Source: Rhodothermales bacterium
GTDB lineage: Bacteria; Bacteroidota; Rhodothermia; Rhodothermales; JAHQVL01
Length of the DNA stretch: 64,000 nucleotides
NCBI GenBank assembly: GCA_041391505.1
Contig: JAWKNW010000001.1
Span: 62,001-126,000, forward strand
Direction: 5' to 3'
Positions within the stretch are counted from its first letter, which is position 1; every line of letters starts with the position of its first letter. The position numbers were made by a program, and so were the translations under genes. This document shows positions 43,042 through 52,178 of this stretch, in pieces. Below the pieces are notes generated by a model. That model was not told the origin of the DNA and ran no database searches. It saw nothing but the letters and a program-made list of their open reading frames with translations.

Positions 43042-43938
43042 ATGAATGCATCCCCACGCGCCTTGCTCGCACACGCGCTGGAACGGCTCGACGGCGTCGG
43101 CCGCGTCAGCGCCGGCCGCCTGGTGCGGCATTTCGAAAGCTACCATGCGCTGACGAGCTACCCCCGGGAGCAGGTGCTCACCCGGCTGAAAAGCGCGCCG
43201 AACGCGAATCGGCTGGTCGATCACCTCTTCGACCCGCAGTTCATGGAGCCCGTGCTCGAAGCCGCCGAAGCGGAGCTGCGCGGTCTGGAGCAATCCGGGA
43301 TTCAGGCGATCGCCTTCGGAGACGCCGGCTGGCCGGCCGACTTCAGCCGACTCCCGGCGAGCGATCAGCCGAACCTGCTCTACCTCTACGGGCATCGCCG
43401 CGTCCTCGAGCAGCCGCTGGCCGCCCTGTTCGGCAAAGCGGCGCTGCGCGAGGAGGCGTTCGACTACGCGCAGACGCTCGTCCGCTTCCTCTCCGGCCGC
43501 AACATCCATCCCGTCATCGGCGCCGCGCACGGGTTCGATGTGGTGATGGCCAAGCTGAGCGTGGACGCCGCGACGCCGGCTCTGATGCTGTGCGCCTCCG
43601 GCCTCGCGCACATCGCGCCGCCCCTGCGTCCGACGGTCAGCGCCACGGTCCGCGCCGGCGGCGCCCTGCTCACCAGCTTCCCCATGCAACAGCCCCACTT
43701 TCCGCACCAGGACGACGATCAGGCGCTGCACATGGCGGCCATCGCGCAGGCGGGCATCTTCCTCGACCCCGACCCCGGCGAGCCGGCGTGGAAAGCCATG
43801 GAATGGATGCTCGAAAACCACAAGGCCGTCTTCGCCGTCGGAAACGGCCCGCATCCCCTGCCGGAACGCATCCATCTGCTGGAAACCGAAATCGACCAGG
43901 AGTGGGTGGCGACTGCCGTCACGGAAGGTCGTCGATAA
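43042..43938 (+). CDS. Divergent DprA/Smf-like protein
   Basis: 298 residues. An N-terminal helix-hairpin-helix/SAM-like part (LERLDGVGRVSAGRLVRHFE) and a Rossmann-like region reminiscent of DprA, the recombination mediator of transformation: GIQAIAFGDAGWPADFSRLP, then QPNLLYLYGH. The canonical GSR-type VG(T/S)R motif is replaced by ALFGKAAL; a HPVIGAAHGFDVVMAK stretch replaces SGlA.GID. GGALLTSFPMQ and the later VFAVGNGPHPLP match GxllSE and vPG weakly. This suggests a DprA relative that lost parts of its DNA-binding surface. Only a profile search would settle this. Confidence 0.62.
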   Translation: MNASPRALLAHALERLDGVGRVSAGRLVRHFESYHALTSYPREQVLTRLKSAPNANRLVDHLFDPQFMEPVLEAAEAELRGLEQSGIQAIAFGDAGWPADFSRLPASDQPNLLYLYGHRRVLEQPLAALFGKAALREEAFDYAQTLVRFLSGRNIHPVIGAAHGFDVVMAKLSVDAATPALMLCASGLAHIAPPLRPTVSATVRAGGALLTSFPMQQPHFPHQDDDQALHMAAIAQAGIFLDPDPGEPAWKAMEWMLENHKAVFAVGNGPHPLPERIHLLETEIDQEWVATAVTEGRR

Positions 43939-43954
43939 GCCGATCTGCCTGCCG

Positions 43955-44884
43955 ATGCCCGCTCCCGATCATATCCTGTTTGTTTTTGTAGACGGCATCG
44001 GCCTCGGGCCGGCGACGGAAGACGCCAACCCGTTCGCCCGGCTCCGCCTGCCCGGCTTCGAACGCCTGGCCGGCGGGGCGCCGCTCACCGACCGCGCCGC
44101 CCCGATCCGCGAGGCCGATCACGCCTTCTTCGGCATCGACGCCACCCTCGAGGTGGAGGGGCTTCCGCAGAGCGGCACCGGGCAGGCGGCGCTCTTTACC
44201 GGGCTGAACGCGCCGCGCCTCGCCGGCCAGCACTACGGTCCCTACCCGCCGACCGCGACGTACGATGCGATCGCCTCGGCCAACATATTCCGCCAGATCG
44301 CAACACAAACAGGCATCGGCATCGGGGAGCAGGCCTTTGCGAATGCGTATCCGCCCCCCTTTTTCACCCACGCAGAGACGCGCAACCGCTGGACGGTGAC
44401 GACCCGCTGCTGCCGCGAGGCCGGCGTGCGCATCCGCACCATGGACGATCTGCGCGCCGGCGAAGCGCTGGCCGCCGACCTGACCAACCGCGGACTCCGC
44501 GACAAGCTGGGCATCGACGTCGACCCCGTCACGGAGGAGACGGCCGCGGACCGGCTCGCCCGCCTGGCGCGCCGCCACCGCTTCACGCTCTTCGAATACT
44601 ACCTGACCGACAAGGCCGGGCACAGCCAGGACGTCGATACGGCGGCCGGCGTACTCGCATCGTTCGATCGGTTTCTTGGCACATTGCTTGAGACCTTCGA
44701 TCCGCGCGATACGCTGTTCGTATTGACCTCCGATCACGGCAATCTGGAGGACCTGAGCACCCGGAGCCACACGCGCAATCCCGTGCCGTTCGCGGCGCTG
44801 GGCGCCGGCGCCGCGCAGTTGCACGAGGTCCGCGATCTCACGGAGGTCGTCCCGGCGCTGCTGCGCCTCTGGCAACCCGCCTGA
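43955..44884 (+). CDS. Alkaline-phosphatase-superfamily metalloenzyme (phosphoglycerate-mutase/phosphopentomutase-like)
   Basis: 309 residues of the metalloenzyme fold shared by cofactor-independent phosphoglycerate mutase and phosphopentomutase. Features are ILFVFVDGIGLGP with the first metal Asp, LPQSGTGQAALFTG with the likely Ser/Thr nucleophile (S73 or T75), YYLTDKAGHSQD, and LTSDHGNLEDLSTRSHTRNP with the metal Asp-His. It lacks the large inserted domain of true mutases, and its substrate is unknown; short forms are usually annotated just as metalloenzymes. It begins 16 bases after the DprA-like gene on the same strand. Confidence 0.78.
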   Translation: MPAPDHILFVFVDGIGLGPATEDANPFARLRLPGFERLAGGAPLTDRAAPIREADHAFFGIDATLEVEGLPQSGTGQAALFTGLNAPRLAGQHYGPYPPTATYDAIASANIFRQIATQTGIGIGEQAFANAYPPPFFTHAETRNRWTVTTRCCREAGVRIRTMDDLRAGEALAADLTNRGLRDKLGIDVDPVTEETAADRLARLARRHRFTLFEYYLTDKAGHSQDVDTAAGVLASFDRFLGTLLETFDPRDTLFVLTSDHGNLEDLSTRSHTRNPVPFAALGAGAAQLHEVRDLTEVVPALLRLWQPA

Positions 44885-44998
44885 CCTCCGGGCCGTACGC
44901 CGATTTCCATGCCGGCACGCGCGGCCTGAAACTTGCCCGCTCCGCGCTTCGTTTTCTCTCTCGTGATCCAAGCTATCACACATACCTCAAGCCCGCGC

Positions 44999-46714
44999 AT
45001 GAAAGCCGCCGCGCCGATCGATCGACGGGCAGGACCGCTCCTGCTTTGCCTCGCGTTCCTGCTGGCGCCTGCCGGCGCACTCCATGCGCAGCAGGGCGGC
45101 GAGCAGCACATCCGCGCGGAGCAGTTGTTCGTGCGCGGCATGACGGAGGCTTATCTGGGGGACCACGATAACGCGATCCAGCTCTTCCAGCAGGCGTTGC
45201 CCCTCGCGCCGCAGGACGCGGCGATCCACGCCGCGCTCGCCGAATCGTACGAGGCGACGCAACGCCTGTCCTCCGCCATCACCTACGCCGAGCAGGCCAT
45301 CCAGCTGGCCCCGGATCGGTCGGCCTATTATTTCCAGCTGTCCAACCTCTTCATGCTGGCCGGCAACCCGGAGGATGCCGAAAAAACCCTGCGGCGGCTC
45401 CTCGACGTGGATCCCGCGAATATCGACGCCCTCTACGAGCTGGCGTACATCCAGCAAACCGCCGGCGAGGCGGAGCAGGCGCTTGCCACGTACGCCCGAC
45501 TCGAAGAGCGCACCGGGCCCTCGATGAGCATCAAGTACCGCCAGCTTCAACTCTACCGGAAGCTGGGCGACGACGAGGCGGTGGAACGCACCGTGCGCGC
45601 GATGATCGACCTCGACCCGAGCGACGTGACCATGTATCGTATTCTGGGCGAGACCTACGTCGCCCAGGGGCGGTCGGAAGAGGCGCGTGCGGTTTATGAA
45701 CAGGCCCTGAAGATCGAACCGACCAATTTCTCCATCGTGTTCGCCCTGGTCGAAGCCTACCGCGCCGCCGGCCAGACGGCCCGCGCGGATTCCTTGCTCG
45801 ACCGGTCGCTGGCCGTGGAGACCGGCTCCGCCGAACAACGCCTCGCCCAGGCGAGGTATCTGTACAACGAGTCGCGGCGCGACTCCTCGCTGATCGGCCC
45901 CGCGCTCGACCTGCTCGGCCGGATCGTGCAGCGGGATCCGCCGAACGAGGAAGCCTTTCTGATGCTGGGCGAACTGCAGATCGCCGCGGGGTCGTTTCAG
46001 GCGGCGGGGGCATCCATCTACCAGGCCCTCACGATCAACCCGCGTTCCCCCATCCAGTGGAATCGTGCCGCGTGGGCCTATCTGCAGGGCGGGACGCCCG
46101 AGGAGGCCGCCCGGGTGGCCGATGAGGCGCTGATCCTTTTTCCCGGCGATGCCGAACTCCTTCGCATCGCCGGCCTCGCGTGGCTCGAACTCTACAAAAA
46201 CGACGAGGCCATCGACCGCCTCGAACAGGCGCTGGCCCTGATGCCCGCCACCGCCGGCACCGCCGAGCAAACCAGCGACATCCTGGCCGCGCTGGGGTTG
46301 CTGCACGAGCGCAAGGGCGATCTCGCCGCGTCGGATGCGTTTTACGAACGCGCCCTCGAGGCCGATCCGAACAACGCGCTGGCCCTCAACAACTTCGCGT
46401 TCAGCCTCGCCTCGCGCGGCGAACAACTCAAGAAGGCGCGGCGGTACGCCGAACAGGCCGTGGCAACTTCCCCCGGCAATCCGTCGTTTCTGGACACCCT
46501 CGCCTGGGTGCATTATGCGGCGGGCGACTATCAGAAAGCCCTCAGCGTGCTGGAAGACGCCCTGTCGCTCCGTGGCGCCGGCGCCGCCGTGCACGAGCAT
46601 CTGGGCGACGTCCTCATGAAGCTCGGCCGGCAGGCCGAGGCGCGGGCGGCCTGGGAAAAAGCGCTCCAGATGGCGCCGGGGACCGCCACGCTCGAATCCA
46701 AACTCGGCCGCTGA
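44999..46714 (+). CDS. Secreted tetratricopeptide repeat protein
   Basis: 571 residues from ATG 44999, which gives a normal signal peptide (PLLLCLAFLLAPAGALHAQQ). It is followed by at least a dozen TPR units, for example NAIQLFQQALPLAPQDAAIH, AITYAEQAIQLAPDRSAYYF and KALSVLEDALSLRGAGAAVH. The repeats suggest a periplasmic or outer-membrane scaffold. The order TPR-DUF4292-EnvC-like on one strand suggests that these belong to one envelope unit (gaps 46 and 9 bases). No enzymatic domain is seen. Confidence 0.85.
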   Translation: MKAAAPIDRRAGPLLLCLAFLLAPAGALHAQQGGEQHIRAEQLFVRGMTEAYLGDHDNAIQLFQQALPLAPQDAAIHAALAESYEATQRLSSAITYAEQAIQLAPDRSAYYFQLSNLFMLAGNPEDAEKTLRRLLDVDPANIDALYELAYIQQTAGEAEQALATYARLEERTGPSMSIKYRQLQLYRKLGDDEAVERTVRAMIDLDPSDVTMYRILGETYVAQGRSEEARAVYEQALKIEPTNFSIVFALVEAYRAAGQTARADSLLDRSLAVETGSAEQRLAQARYLYNESRRDSSLIGPALDLLGRIVQRDPPNEEAFLMLGELQIAAGSFQAAGASIYQALTINPRSPIQWNRAAWAYLQGGTPEEAARVADEALILFPGDAELLRIAGLAWLELYKNDEAIDRLEQALALMPATAGTAEQTSDILAALGLLHERKGDLAASDAFYERALEADPNNALALNNFAFSLASRGEQLKKARRYAEQAVATSPGNPSFLDTLAWVHYAAGDYQKALSVLEDALSLRGAGAAVHEHLGDVLMKLGRQAEARAAWEKALQMAPGTATLESKLGR

Positions 46715-46760
46715 CCGGCCATCCCCTTCCGGCACACCGACGGGCCTCCAACCGATTCCC

Positions 46761-47558
46761 ATGCATCGCATTTCCCTTTTCGATACCCGCTACCGGCTCC
46801 TGCTCGCCATCGTCCTGGTGACGACCGTCGCCGGCTGTTCCGGCGCGCGCAAAACGATCGAGGAGTCGAGCGGCGACTTCCCGCATCACTCCATGACCGA
46901 GATCCAGTCGGCCCTCGCCCTCGCGCAGCCGACGACGGTCAAGGCCTACCACGCCGAGACTGCGCTCTCGGTGCGGTCACCGGTGCAGAGCGGGTCCTTT
47001 TCGGCGGACATCCAGCACCGGCAGAACGACAGCCTTCTGATCTCGGTAAGCCCGGGGTTCGGTATCGTGGCGGTCCGCGCGCTCATCACGCGGGACAGCG
47101 TGTTCATCCACGACCGGATCAACCGGGAGCTGAGCTACGGCTCCATCCTCGATGTCGGCCGCTTTCTTCCGCTCCCGGCAGACCCCGCCGCCCTGTACAG
47201 CGCGATGCTCGGGATGCTCATGCCGGAATCGAATATCCCCTGGGTGCTGTCCAACGCCGGCGGATACTACATCTTCAAACAGCCCGACGGACGCCGCTCG
47301 TTTACGATCGACCCCCAGCTCTGGCATGTGGTGCGGTACGAGGAGCGCGATTCGGACGGCGGATTGGTCGAAGAGAGAACATTTTCCGAGTTCGAGCGCT
47401 ACACAGACGGTTATCTGCCGCGCCGGCTGACGTTCCGGCGCCCCGGTGACGAAACTGCCGCTTCTCTATATTACCGTAAGCTTACGCTCAATCCGACCGA
47501 CCTGCGGTTCGATTTCAGGGTAAGCGATTCGGTTCGACGCATTCCGCTGCATCAATAA
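46761..47558 (+). CDS. DUF4292 lipoprotein
   Basis: 265 residues. The signal ends in the lipobox VAGC, and the rest has a LolA/LolB-like antiparallel-sheet appearance: SFSADIQHRQNDSLLISVSP, GIVAVRALITRDSVFIHDRI, YGSILDVGRFLPLP and a C-terminal DLRFDFRVSDSVRRIPL. This is the Bacteroidota-specific DUF4292 family, found beside TPR and EnvC-type genes in many genomes, as here. A role in outer-membrane lipoprotein or lipid handling is inferred from the fold only. Confidence 0.86.
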   Translation: MHRISLFDTRYRLLLAIVLVTTVAGCSGARKTIEESSGDFPHHSMTEIQSALALAQPTTVKAYHAETALSVRSPVQSGSFSADIQHRQNDSLLISVSPGFGIVAVRALITRDSVFIHDRINRELSYGSILDVGRFLPLPADPAALYSAMLGMLMPESNIPWVLSNAGGYYIFKQPDGRRSFTIDPQLWHVVRYEERDSDGGLVEERTFSEFERYTDGYLPRRLTFRRPGDETAASLYYRKLTLNPTDLRFDFRVSDSVRRIPLHQ

Positions 47559-47567
47559 CGCGACGCC

Positions 47568-48764
47568 GTGGTCACGAACGTTTCGCACACACTTGTCGTC
47601 CTGCTCTTTTTCGCCGCCCTCCTGGCCGGCGGGGCCCGGGCGCAATCCCGTCAGGACACCGAAAAACGATTGCGCGCGCTGCAGGATCAGATGACGCTCG
47701 ACGTCATCCGGCTGTCCGAAACCGAGGAGCTCGAAAAAGCGTCGCTTCAGACGCTCAACGACATCGAGCGCCAGATCGCCGTTCGAACCGAACTGATCGC
47801 CACCAATGAACTGCTGCTCAACCAGATCCAGCAGTCGCGCGATTCGATTGCGGCGTCGATGCGCGAACTGGAGGAGGAACTGAGCTACCACCGCAAGATC
47901 TACCAGGAGCGCGCGGTGCACGCGTACAAATACGGCCGGCTTCACGATGTCGCCCTCATCCTCGCGGCCCGGTCGATCAACCAGATGCTGATTCGCGTGC
48001 GGTACCTCTCCCGTTTCGCGGACGACCGCAAGAGCCGGCTGAGCGAGATCCAGAAAGCCAGCGACGCCATCGAGGCCCGCCGCGCCCAGATCGCCGAAAA
48101 CGAATCGAAGGCCCAGGAACTCATCACCCAGTACCGGACCGAGGCCGAGAACATGAAATCCCTCCGCGCCAAACGCAACGAGGTGATATCCGAACTGCGG
48201 TCCCAGCGGACGAGCATCCAGAAGGAGCTGGAGCAAAAACAGCGGGAGGAGCAGGAGCTGCAGTCGCTGGTCCGCAACATCATCAACAACGAGAGCAACC
48301 GCCGGGCGGCGCTGCCCGTCGATGCCGCGACGGCGGCGGCCAACGCCGAGCTTTCGGGGCTCTTTTCAGCCAACAAGGGCAAAATCCCCTGGCCGGCCGA
48401 AGGCGTCGTCACCGAGCCTTTCGGGCAGATCGTGAACCCGCTGTACGGCACCGTGACCAGCAACCCGGGCATCCTCATCTCGACGACGGCCTCGGCCCAG
48501 GTCAACGCCGTGTTCGACGGGGAAGTCAGCGAGATCTACCCGATGCCCGAGTTCGGGCGCGTCATCACCATCAACCACGGGGAGTTCACGACGCTGTACG
48601 GCAACCTTTCGCTGCTCTACGTCGAGGCCGGCACCCCCGTGAAGGCCGGCCAGCTGATCGGCCGCGCGGGCACCGACGCCGAGCCCAAAGGCAACGCCGT
48701 TTTCTTCGCCATCTTCAAGAGCGGCGCCGAGATCGATCCCCAGACGTGGCTTCGCCGGCGGTAA
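47568..48764 (+). CDS. EnvC-like murein hydrolase activator with degenerate LytM domain
   Basis: 398 residues. A GTG start, signal peptide (ending GGARAQ), and a long coiled coil (about 35-245) lead to an M23/LytM fold. The zinc ligands of active M23 enzymes are all changed. The HxG-D segment is SNPGILIS, the TLYxH segment is TLYGNL, and the HLHFE segment is AVFFAI. This pattern makes it an inactive activator like E. coli EnvC, which opens amidases at division. It begins nine bases after the DUF4292 gene. A downstream amidase partner is not in the window. Confidence 0.85.
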   Translation: MVTNVSHTLVVLLFFAALLAGGARAQSRQDTEKRLRALQDQMTLDVIRLSETEELEKASLQTLNDIERQIAVRTELIATNELLLNQIQQSRDSIAASMRELEEELSYHRKIYQERAVHAYKYGRLHDVALILAARSINQMLIRVRYLSRFADDRKSRLSEIQKASDAIEARRAQIAENESKAQELITQYRTEAENMKSLRAKRNEVISELRSQRTSIQKELEQKQREEQELQSLVRNIINNESNRRAALPVDAATAAANAELSGLFSANKGKIPWPAEGVVTEPFGQIVNPLYGTVTSNPGILISTTASAQVNAVFDGEVSEIYPMPEFGRVITINHGEFTTLYGNLSLLYVEAGTPVKAGQLIGRAGTDAEPKGNAVFFAIFKSGAEIDPQTWLRRR

Positions 48765-48918
48765 CCGTTCCCGGTCCGGCGTCTTGCAATCCCATCCGGC
48801 CGGCGTTAACATTCCGCTCGTTCTTCACAGAAGATTTCGCCGCGTGTGAGATCCTCACCCGGCGCGGTGGGTACATCCACCCGATCGTTTAAACATCCGA
48901 CAGCAATCCAGAGCAGAT

Positions 48919-50340
48919 ATGGCTTCTCCTACGTACGACGTCGTCGTCATCGGCACAGGCCCCGGCGGATATGAAACCGCCATCCGCGCCACCCAGCTCG
49001 GCTTCAAAACAGCCGTCATCGAAAAGAACAAACTGGGCGGCGTGTGCCTCAACGTGGGATGCATCCCGACGAAGGCGCTGCTCAAGAGCGCGGAAGTGAT
49101 GGCGTATACGCGCCACCTCGAAGACTACGGCCTGACGCTCGATGGCAACGTGACGCCAGATTTCGCCAAGGTGATCGGCCGCAGCCGCGGCGCGGCCGAC
49201 AAGATGAACAAGGGCGTCGCCTTCCTGATGAAGAAAAACAAGATCGACGTCATCATGGGCGAGGCGAAGCTCGCCGGCAAGGGCGTGATCGACGTGCAGC
49301 CGTCGACCGACATGGACGGCAACAAGGTCGGCGAGGCGCAGAAGGTGCAGGCGAAACACATCATCATCGCCACCGGCGCGCGCCCACGCGAGATCCCGCC
49401 CCTCCCGATCGACGGCAAGAAGATCATCTCGTCGAAGGAAGCCCTGCTTCAGACGACCCGGCCCAATCGCCTGCTGATCGCCGGCGCCGGCGCCATCGGG
49501 GTCGAGTTCGCCTATTTCTACCAGCAGATGGGCACGGAAGTCACCCTTGTCGAGGTGCTGGATCGCCTCGTTCCGGTCGAGGACGAAGACGTGTCCAAGG
49601 AACTGGCCCGCGCGTTTAAAAAGATGGGCATCGTCGTGTTGACCTCGACGCAGGTGCAGTCGGTCGACACGTCGGGCAAGGAATTGACCGTGACGATCAA
49701 GACCGCCAAGGGCGTCGAGACGCTCAAGACCGATCAGGTCCTCTCCGCCGTCGGCGTGGTGGGCAACATCGAGAACCTCGGCCTGGAGCAAGCGGGGGTC
49801 AAGACCGACCGCGGCGCGATTGTCATCGACGCGTTCGGACGCACGAACGTGGACGGCATCTACGCGATCGGCGACGTCGCCGGCCCGCCCTGGCTCGCGC
49901 ACAAGGCCAGCCATGAAGGCATCCTGTGCGTGGAGAAGATCGCCGGCGAGAACGTGCATCCGATGGACAAGAAGAACATCCCCGGTTGCACCTACTGCCA
50001 GCCCCAGATCGCCTCGGTCGGGTACACCGAAGCCCAGGCGAAGGATGCCGGCTACGAGGTGAAGGTGGGCAAATTCCCGTTCACCGCCTCCGGCAAGGCG
50101 TCGGCCATCGGGCACAGCGAGGGGTTCGTCAAGGTCGTTTACGACGCCAAATACGGCGAATTCCTCGGGTGTCACATCATCGGGTACGGCGCCACCGAAC
50201 TCATTGCCGAAGTGGTCACCGCGCGTCAGCTCGAAACCACGGCACATGAGATCATGGAAGCCATCCATCCGCACCCGACCCTCTCGGAAGCGGTGATGGA
50301 AGCCACGCGCGCGGCGTACGGCCACTCGATCAATATCTAG
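48919..50340 (+). CDS. lpdA: Dihydrolipoyl dehydrogenase (E3)
   Basis: 473 residues. Flavoprotein that reoxidises dihydrolipoamide of 2-oxoacid dehydrogenase or glycine-cleavage complexes and reduces NAD. It has the FAD motif VVVIGTGPGGYETAI, the redox disulfide in GGVCLNVGCIPTKALL (C43, C48), the NAD motif LLIAGAGAIGVEFAYFYQQ, the second FAD segment DGIYAIGDVAGPPWLAHKAS and the C-terminal His-Glu HPHPTLSE. Length is typical. It stands alone between the EnvC unit and amt, and is followed by repeat sequence and a strong terminator. Confidence 0.96.
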   Translation: MASPTYDVVVIGTGPGGYETAIRATQLGFKTAVIEKNKLGGVCLNVGCIPTKALLKSAEVMAYTRHLEDYGLTLDGNVTPDFAKVIGRSRGAADKMNKGVAFLMKKNKIDVIMGEAKLAGKGVIDVQPSTDMDGNKVGEAQKVQAKHIIIATGARPREIPPLPIDGKKIISSKEALLQTTRPNRLLIAGAGAIGVEFAYFYQQMGTEVTLVEVLDRLVPVEDEDVSKELARAFKKMGIVVLTSTQVQSVDTSGKELTVTIKTAKGVETLKTDQVLSAVGVVGNIENLGLEQAGVKTDRGAIVIDAFGRTNVDGIYAIGDVAGPPWLAHKASHEGILCVEKIAGENVHPMDKKNIPGCTYCQPQIASVGYTEAQAKDAGYEVKVGKFPFTASGKASAIGHSEGFVKVVYDAKYGEFLGCHIIGYGATELIAEVVTARQLETTAHEIMEAIHPHPTLSEAVMEATRAAYGHSINI

Positions 50341-50370
50341 GTGGCCGGCCGGGTAAGCGTCAGGTGGGAC

Positions 50371-50526
50371 CGGGATGCGGGATATGGGATGCAGGATACA
50401 AGATGCAGGATACAGGAATTTTCCGGTTCAGGCCATCGATCGAGGATGCAGCATCCCTGCATCTTACATCCCGCATCTTACATCCCGCATCTAGCATCCC
50501 GCATCTAGCATCTAGCACCCCGCATC
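50371..50526. repeat. Family A intergenic hairpin of short degenerate units (copy 2)
   Basis: Left half: successive GGGATGCGGGATATGGGATGC and GGATACAAGATGCAGGATAC words. Right half: TGCATCTTACATCCCGCATC repeated as ACATCCCGCATC and TAGCATCCCGCATC. The right half is largely the reverse complement of the left, so the RNA can form a long, imperfect hairpin. It is located downstream of lpdA, before its terminator. Confidence 0.7.
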
Positions 50527-50595
50527 GGATGACTCAAACACGAGCGTACAGACCATCATTTAATTAGCCATACCCAACCATTATTCTTCTTTTCA

Positions 50596-50629
50596 GAGGC
50601 TCACGACCCCGTCGTGAGCCTCTTTTTTA
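50596..50629 (+). terminator. Intrinsic terminator after lpdA
   Basis: A perfect 12-pair stem GAGGCTCACGAC (50597-50608) with GTCGTGAGCCTC (50612-50623) and loop CCC, extended by an A-T pair, followed by six T (50624-50629). It separates lpdA from amt. Confidence 0.95.
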
Positions 50630-50657
50630 TGCCCATAATCTAGAATTTACGTTGCAG

Positions 50658-50752
50658 GAAGCGCTTTCTTTTAACGAGAAGCGGTTCCATTGCCATTTTT
50701 TATATTATCACTATCGCATTTCAAACTACATAATATTAGTATTGAAGCGGTT
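50658..50752 (+). promoter_or_regulatory. Three GAAGCG(C/G)TT words upstream of amt
   Basis: GAAGCGCTT at 50658, GAAGCGGTT at 50678 (20 bases on) and GAAGCGGTT at 50744, in an AT-rich stretch that should include the amt promoter. The first two are two helical turns apart. They resemble the core of the palindrome at 25980. The regulator is unknown; nitrogen control would be expected for amt. Confidence 0.4.
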
Positions 50753-50792
50753 ACGCCTTACTTTTATAACTCACATCTGGAGGTCATCGACC

Positions 50793-52139
50793 ATGCGATC
50801 GTTCTTACTTCTGGTTCTTCTACTGCTCAGTATCAGTGCCGTACCCGCACTGGCGCAGGACGCGGCGACCGCCGGCGATACGGCCGCGGAGGCGCTGGCC
50901 GCGACGGAAGCGATCCAGAACAACCTCAACTTTGTCTGGACCATCCTGGCCGCCGTGCTCGTGTTCTTCATGCAGGCCGGCTTCGCGCTCCTGGAAACGG
51001 GCTTCACCCGATCGAAGAATGCGGTCAACATCATCATGAAAAACGTGATGGACTGCGCTGCGGGCAGCCTGGTCTTCTTCGCGATCGGCTTCGGCCTCAT
51101 GTTCGGCACCTCGATCGGTGGATGGATCGGGAGCGATGGCTTTTTCCTGAACGGGTTGGGAGACGATCCCTGGACCTACGCCTTTTTCCTCTTCCAGGCG
51201 GTATTCGCCGCGACGGCGGCCACGATCGTCTCCGGCGCCGTCGCCGAGCGGACGAAGTTCACGGGCTACCTGCTTTTCTCCATCATCATCACGGCCGTCA
51301 TCTACCCGGTGTTCGGGTCGTGGGCGTGGGGCAGCCTGTTTAAAGGCGACGGCTGGCTCGAAGGACTCGGCTTCATCGACTTCGCCGGCTCCACCGTGGT
51401 GCATTCGGTGGGTGGCTGGGCCGCGCTGGCCGGCGCCATTGTGGTCGGCCCCCGTGTCGGCAAGTACGACGCCAACGGGAAACCGCGCCACATCCCGGGT
51501 CACAGCCTTCCCTGGGCGGCGCTGGGCGTGTTCATCCTGTGGTTCGGGTGGTTCGGCTTCAACGCCGGCTCCACGACGACGGGCAACACGGACATCGCGC
51601 TGATCGCGCTCAACACCTTCCTCGCCGCCGGCGCCGGCGCCACGGCCTCGATGCTGCTCACCTGGTTCACCAACGCCAAGCCCGACGCGACCATGACGCT
51701 GAACGGCGTGCTGGCCGGCCTGGTCGGCATCACGGCGGGCTGCGCCAACCTCACGCCGGCGTTCGCCATCGTAACCGGGGCGGTAGCCGGCATCGTCGTC
51801 GTCTACGCCACGAAGATGATCGATCGCTTCGTCGACGACCCCGTAGGCGCGGTAGCCGTCCACGGCTTCTGCGGCGCATGGGGCACGCTGGCCGCCGGCC
51901 TGTTCGACAGCGCCGGCATGTTCAACCCGAGCGTCGTCGGCGTCCAGGTCATCGGCATCGTATCCGCCTTCGCGTGGACGTTCGGAGTGAGCTACGCCAT
52001 GTTCTACATCCTGAACAAGACCATCGGTCTGCGCGTCACCGGCGAACTCGAATCCCGCGGCCTCGACTTCCACGAGCATAGCAGCACGGCGTACCCCGAG
52101 TTCCTCCAGACGGACGAACTGGCTGCGGCCGAGGTCTAG
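50793..52139 (+). CDS. amt: Ammonium transporter (Amt/MEP/Rh family)
   Basis: 448 residues from ATG 50793, which has GGAGGT eight bases upstream and gives a cleavable signal (SAVPALAQD), as in Amt proteins. Eleven membrane segments follow. Signatures are FFMQAGFALLETGFTRSKNA, then FDFAGSTVVHSVGGWAALAG-type sequence (here IDFAGSTVVHSVGGW), FILWFGWFGFNAGS and VHGFCGAWGTLAAG, with the pore histidines in VVHSVG and AVHGFCG. No glnK/PII gene is adjacent, which is unusual since amt is commonly paired with one. Confidence 0.95.
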   Translation: MRSFLLLVLLLLSISAVPALAQDAATAGDTAAEALAATEAIQNNLNFVWTILAAVLVFFMQAGFALLETGFTRSKNAVNIIMKNVMDCAAGSLVFFAIGFGLMFGTSIGGWIGSDGFFLNGLGDDPWTYAFFLFQAVFAATAATIVSGAVAERTKFTGYLLFSIIITAVIYPVFGSWAWGSLFKGDGWLEGLGFIDFAGSTVVHSVGGWAALAGAIVVGPRVGKYDANGKPRHIPGHSLPWAALGVFILWFGWFGFNAGSTTTGNTDIALIALNTFLAAGAGATASMLLTWFTNAKPDATMTLNGVLAGLVGITAGCANLTPAFAIVTGAVAGIVVVYATKMIDRFVDDPVGAVAVHGFCGAWGTLAAGLFDSAGMFNPSVVGVQVIGIVSAFAWTFGVSYAMFYILNKTIGLRVTGELESRGLDFHEHSSTAYPEFLQTDELAAAEV

Positions 52140-52178
52140 GCTACTTCAACTTTCCGAAGGACCCCCTTCAACGAAAAG

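Noticed and set aside
50371..50526. Possible CRISPR array
   Set aside because: The repeated words are only 7-13 bases, vary in length and are not separated by unique spacers; no cas genes are near.
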